Below, piece after piece: positions 61,501-64,000 of a DNA stretch of 64,000 nt. Position 1 is the stretch's first letter. Every line of letters begins with the position of its first letter. A program made the position numbers and the translations under genes. The stretch covers positions 1,059,020 through 1,123,019 of the forward strand of contig VWZW01002764.1 of NCBI GenBank assembly GCA_013397115.1, read 5' to 3'. This DNA is from Edolisoma coerulescens. Taxonomy: Eukaryota > Chordata > Aves > Passeriformes > Campephagidae. A model generated the notes under the pieces. It saw only the letters and a list, made by a program, of their open reading frames with translations, was not told where the DNA came from and did no database searches.

Positions 61501-64000
61501 GCCCAGCTCTAAGAAAGGCAGAAAGAATCTCAGGCTGTAGAGGAGAGAACAGGTTTTTTGCTGTTCCTTCAACCTTGCACCTGAACTTTGGGCCCAGCTG
61601 GGGTCTGTCCCCACCATCCCCAGGGTTCAAACAGCCATGGGTGCACCTTCAGCCAAGGCTTTGGGCAAGCCAGTGGTTCCCCTCTCCCCTCATTGATCAT
61701 GTCCTCGTGGTCAAATCCTTTGAAGCCACAAGGCAGGAGGATTCCCCTGCCCAGGTCTGCAGGGAGGCACTGCCGGTGTCTTTTGCCCCGCATTATTGGC
61801 AAGCATGGCGTGGGGAGGGTGGCTGTGGGGGATGCACTGGGCTGCTGCCAGGAGGGATGTAACAGCATGGAGCAGCCTGGGTTTCCTGGATACACCCTGT
61901 CTTGCAGCTATCTGCAGCTCTGGAGTGTTTGGATCAGCCTCTCCTGGAGCGCTGCGAGCGCAGAGCCTCAGCCCGGCCTCTTTCTGGCAGACTTGTTTAT
62001 CTGGGTGTTACATTGCTGGAGGCCAAGGCTTAGTTTCTGTTGTACTTGTGCCAGGGTACACAACCCTGGCAGCTCTCGGCACACGGGAGGAGTGCCATTT
62101 TATCCCAAGTCTCCCTCAGGAATTGATAACTGTTTAACAGAACATCACGGGGAGAGGATGGAGCAACTGGAGGGGTCCCAACACAGGGAGGGGGAATGTA
62201 CCATGAGAGAAGGAAGAAAAGGCTGGACTTAGAGTGTGTGAATAGTAAACTTGGGTGCTTCAAATCTTTATTTTTATGATTCGGTGGCGGTGTGGTGGCT
62301 AGGTCCAAACTAGGATTAATGAATCCCCTGTAGCCATTCTGCTTTGACTAGATCTGGCAAAGATTGTATTAGAGAGAAAGGGAGTGGGGAGATGGAGGAA
62401 GAAAAAGCACCACTTATCAGCATGCTTATACAGATAGGAGCTAAAAGGTGTAACCTGATAAGACATCTTTCATTTCAGGCAATGCAAGCTCTGTACAGTC
62501 CCTCTGGGTCTCTTAAAGAGAGGCTCTTTGGAGCCTCCCAAAAGCACACTGAGCTATGGAAAGTGTCAGGAGCTAATTATGCAGCAGGCTGAAGGAGCCA
62601 GGGCACCCGGCTGAAACCAAGGATAAGTTCTGTCCCCGAAGCAGCTCTGGAAGCTTTGCAGAGCAGGATGCAAACCCCCAGGTGTCCTCTCACCCTGCCC
62701 TGAGCCTGCACATCCGCAGTGCAGTGCAGGTAATTCTGAGCTTGGGCAGCCTCAGGAGGACGCAGGTCTCAGGACATTTTTCAGTGTCCCTCAGGGCAGG
62801 AGAGTCTCACCATCTGTGCAAGTGGCAGATCAGCTGTGACAGGATCATTTGCAAAACTTTATGTGGAAAATTGTGGCCATTTCATATCCCCCGGAACTGA
62901 AATCAGCCCCCCCTGCCTTGGCTGATTGGGACCCAGGCATTTTGCAGAGCACTTTTGGTTGCACTGTGCAATTTTCAAATATGACCAAAGCAGCAAGGCA
63001 CATGGTGAAAACAAGGAGATGAATGCTTTTAATGTTCAGTGTTGGTGGTGGCAGTGAAAGGTGGAAGAAATTCAGGGAAACCTACAGACTCCTCTGCACC
63101 CAGTTCACATCTGTTCACAATTCACTGCAACCTGCCAAACAATTAAAAACAACAACCTGTTTTATTAGCTGTCACATCCCATAAAATATTTCAGGGCCCT
63201 TCATCAGCAGCTGACACCCTGTCAATAATAGCTCTCTGGGTTAAAAAAAATGTTCACAATGTTATTTCAAAGTCTGCCTCTCAGAGGTTTATCTCCAGTG
63301 CCCATCACAAGAGCATTCAAGCACTAAATGCAAGGTTAACAACTTTACAATTAAGGATGTGAAAGATATATAGATGCTGATTTTCATCCCACCCAGAGTC
63401 TGAGAAATGCAGGTCTTGGAGGCTGAATTGCTCCATGGCTGTCCTGCAGGGAGAGGTGCCTGGGCTGAGCTTTGGGCAGGCAAGTGGCTGGCCTTGACTA
63501 GGTACAGCTACGAGATAATTCCTGCATGATGAGTAGGAGACCTGGCTTTGCTCAACCCTGCAGCCGTTTGTGGATCTAACCACTCATTTTATGAAGGTTT
63601 CATGGGAAAAATATGCTCATGATACTCAGATGCTGCCCCTGCCCTTGCTTGTGGCACTGCTGGCACCACACTCATGAACTCATTGGACACTGCACTGTCC
63701 TTGTTTAGCCCTGGCAGTCCCTCTGCTGCTGCCAGTGCTCCCCTCCAGTAACTGCAAAATGTTTAAGGTGTCCAATCTGAAACAGATTGATCCCTTCAGC
63801 ACAATCCTAAGTCTGCCAAGGCTGGCAAATTCTGCCTTTTTTACTTCCCACAGGAACAGGAGACTTCCCACAAGGTTTCCTTTATAAAAGATGCTTTTCA
63901 GAGTTTTAAAAAACTGCATTCACCTACGTTTGAGAATATGATGTCCAAGGCTGAAATAAAGGCAGTCAATATGGAAGTTGGCATTTTGAAAACATGAAGC

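Larger units (their letters stand above)
51967..64000. other. Non-coding stretch, no gene recognised
   Basis: About 12 kb. The longest frames (214 codons at 61588-62232, 169 at 61353-61862 and 166 antisense at 53093-53593) lie in GC-richer patches, overlap one another in several frames and have no domain features. An acceptor-like 'ttttattcttcttgcag' ends at 56288. Small repeats and a G-rich cluster are listed separately. No CR1 or MIR relic could be recognised here. Confidence 0.45.

Noticed and set aside
61588..62232. 214-codon open frame, plus strand (and the overlapping 169-codon frame)
   Set aside because: GC-richer patch with overlapping frames on both strands, no known motif, low-complexity composition (G, P, S, C, W), no supporting splice or promoter signals.
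1..64000. CRISPR array, bacterial operon or phage content
   Set aside because: The sequence is vertebrate: CR1 and MIR relics, splice-like signals, no long frames, no spaced direct repeats of CRISPR type.

Overview
The window is vertebrate nuclear DNA, almost certainly from a bird and plausibly a songbird. The best evidence is a set of CR1 LINE fragments carrying the typical avian 3' end (the stretch around 'ctgcccatggcagg', then 'ctttaaggtccctttcc' and 'attctatgatt'). The copy at 49566-49783 has the wording I associate with passerine CR1 copies. Other supporting traits are a low repeat load, moderate AT richness, few CpGs, and a handful of much older LINE and SINE relics of the CR1/L3 and MIR kind. 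Two single unresolved bases (14345 and 58547) show it is a draft assembly.

I find no convincing protein-coding gene, tRNA, rRNA or CRISPR array. Every open frame from ATG is short (250 codons at most), none has recognisable protein content, and several lie across or antisense to repeats. The window is best read as a gene desert or the inside of a very long intron.

Layout: 1-2.9 kb is plain sequence with a perfect 12-bp inverted repeat. An old CR1 reverse-transcriptase relic lies at about 2.93-3.30 kb and a MIR-like relic at 3.74 kb. A possible regulatory block follows at 5.3 kb, another MIR-like relic at 9.6 kb, and a CTCF-like site at 10.55 kb. A CR1 internal fragment lies at 21.7 kb, an ancient amniote repeat at 22.6 kb, an old CR1/L3 3' end at 24.0-24.5 kb and a MIR-like relic at 24.9 kb. 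Next is a candidate conserved block with a strong splice-acceptor-like sequence at 25.1-25.6 kb, ending in a (TG)20 microsatellite. A further candidate regulatory block lies at 32.7-33.1 kb. A CR1 3' end at 36.5 kb is followed by two G-quadruplex motifs sharing an identical 17-mer (36.95 and 37.2 kb) and a homeodomain-motif-rich block at 37.3-37.5 kb. A POU/octamer-rich block sits at 42.8-43.1 kb and another possible block at 45.0-45.2 kb. Two CR1 tails occur at 46.3 and 46.7 kb, an 11-bp tandem repeat at 48.5 kb and the clearest CR1 at 49.6 kb. A TATA-like promoter candidate with a possible first exon lies at 51.7-51.97 kb. From 52 to 64 kb the sequence is mostly unremarkable.

All seven CR1-family fragments I recognise lie on the plus strand. 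LINEs inside genes tend to sit antisense to the host gene, so this weakly suggests that, if the window is intronic, the host gene runs on the minus strand. Conservation cannot be seen in one sequence, so the regulatory blocks are judgements from motif density and composition and carry low confidence.
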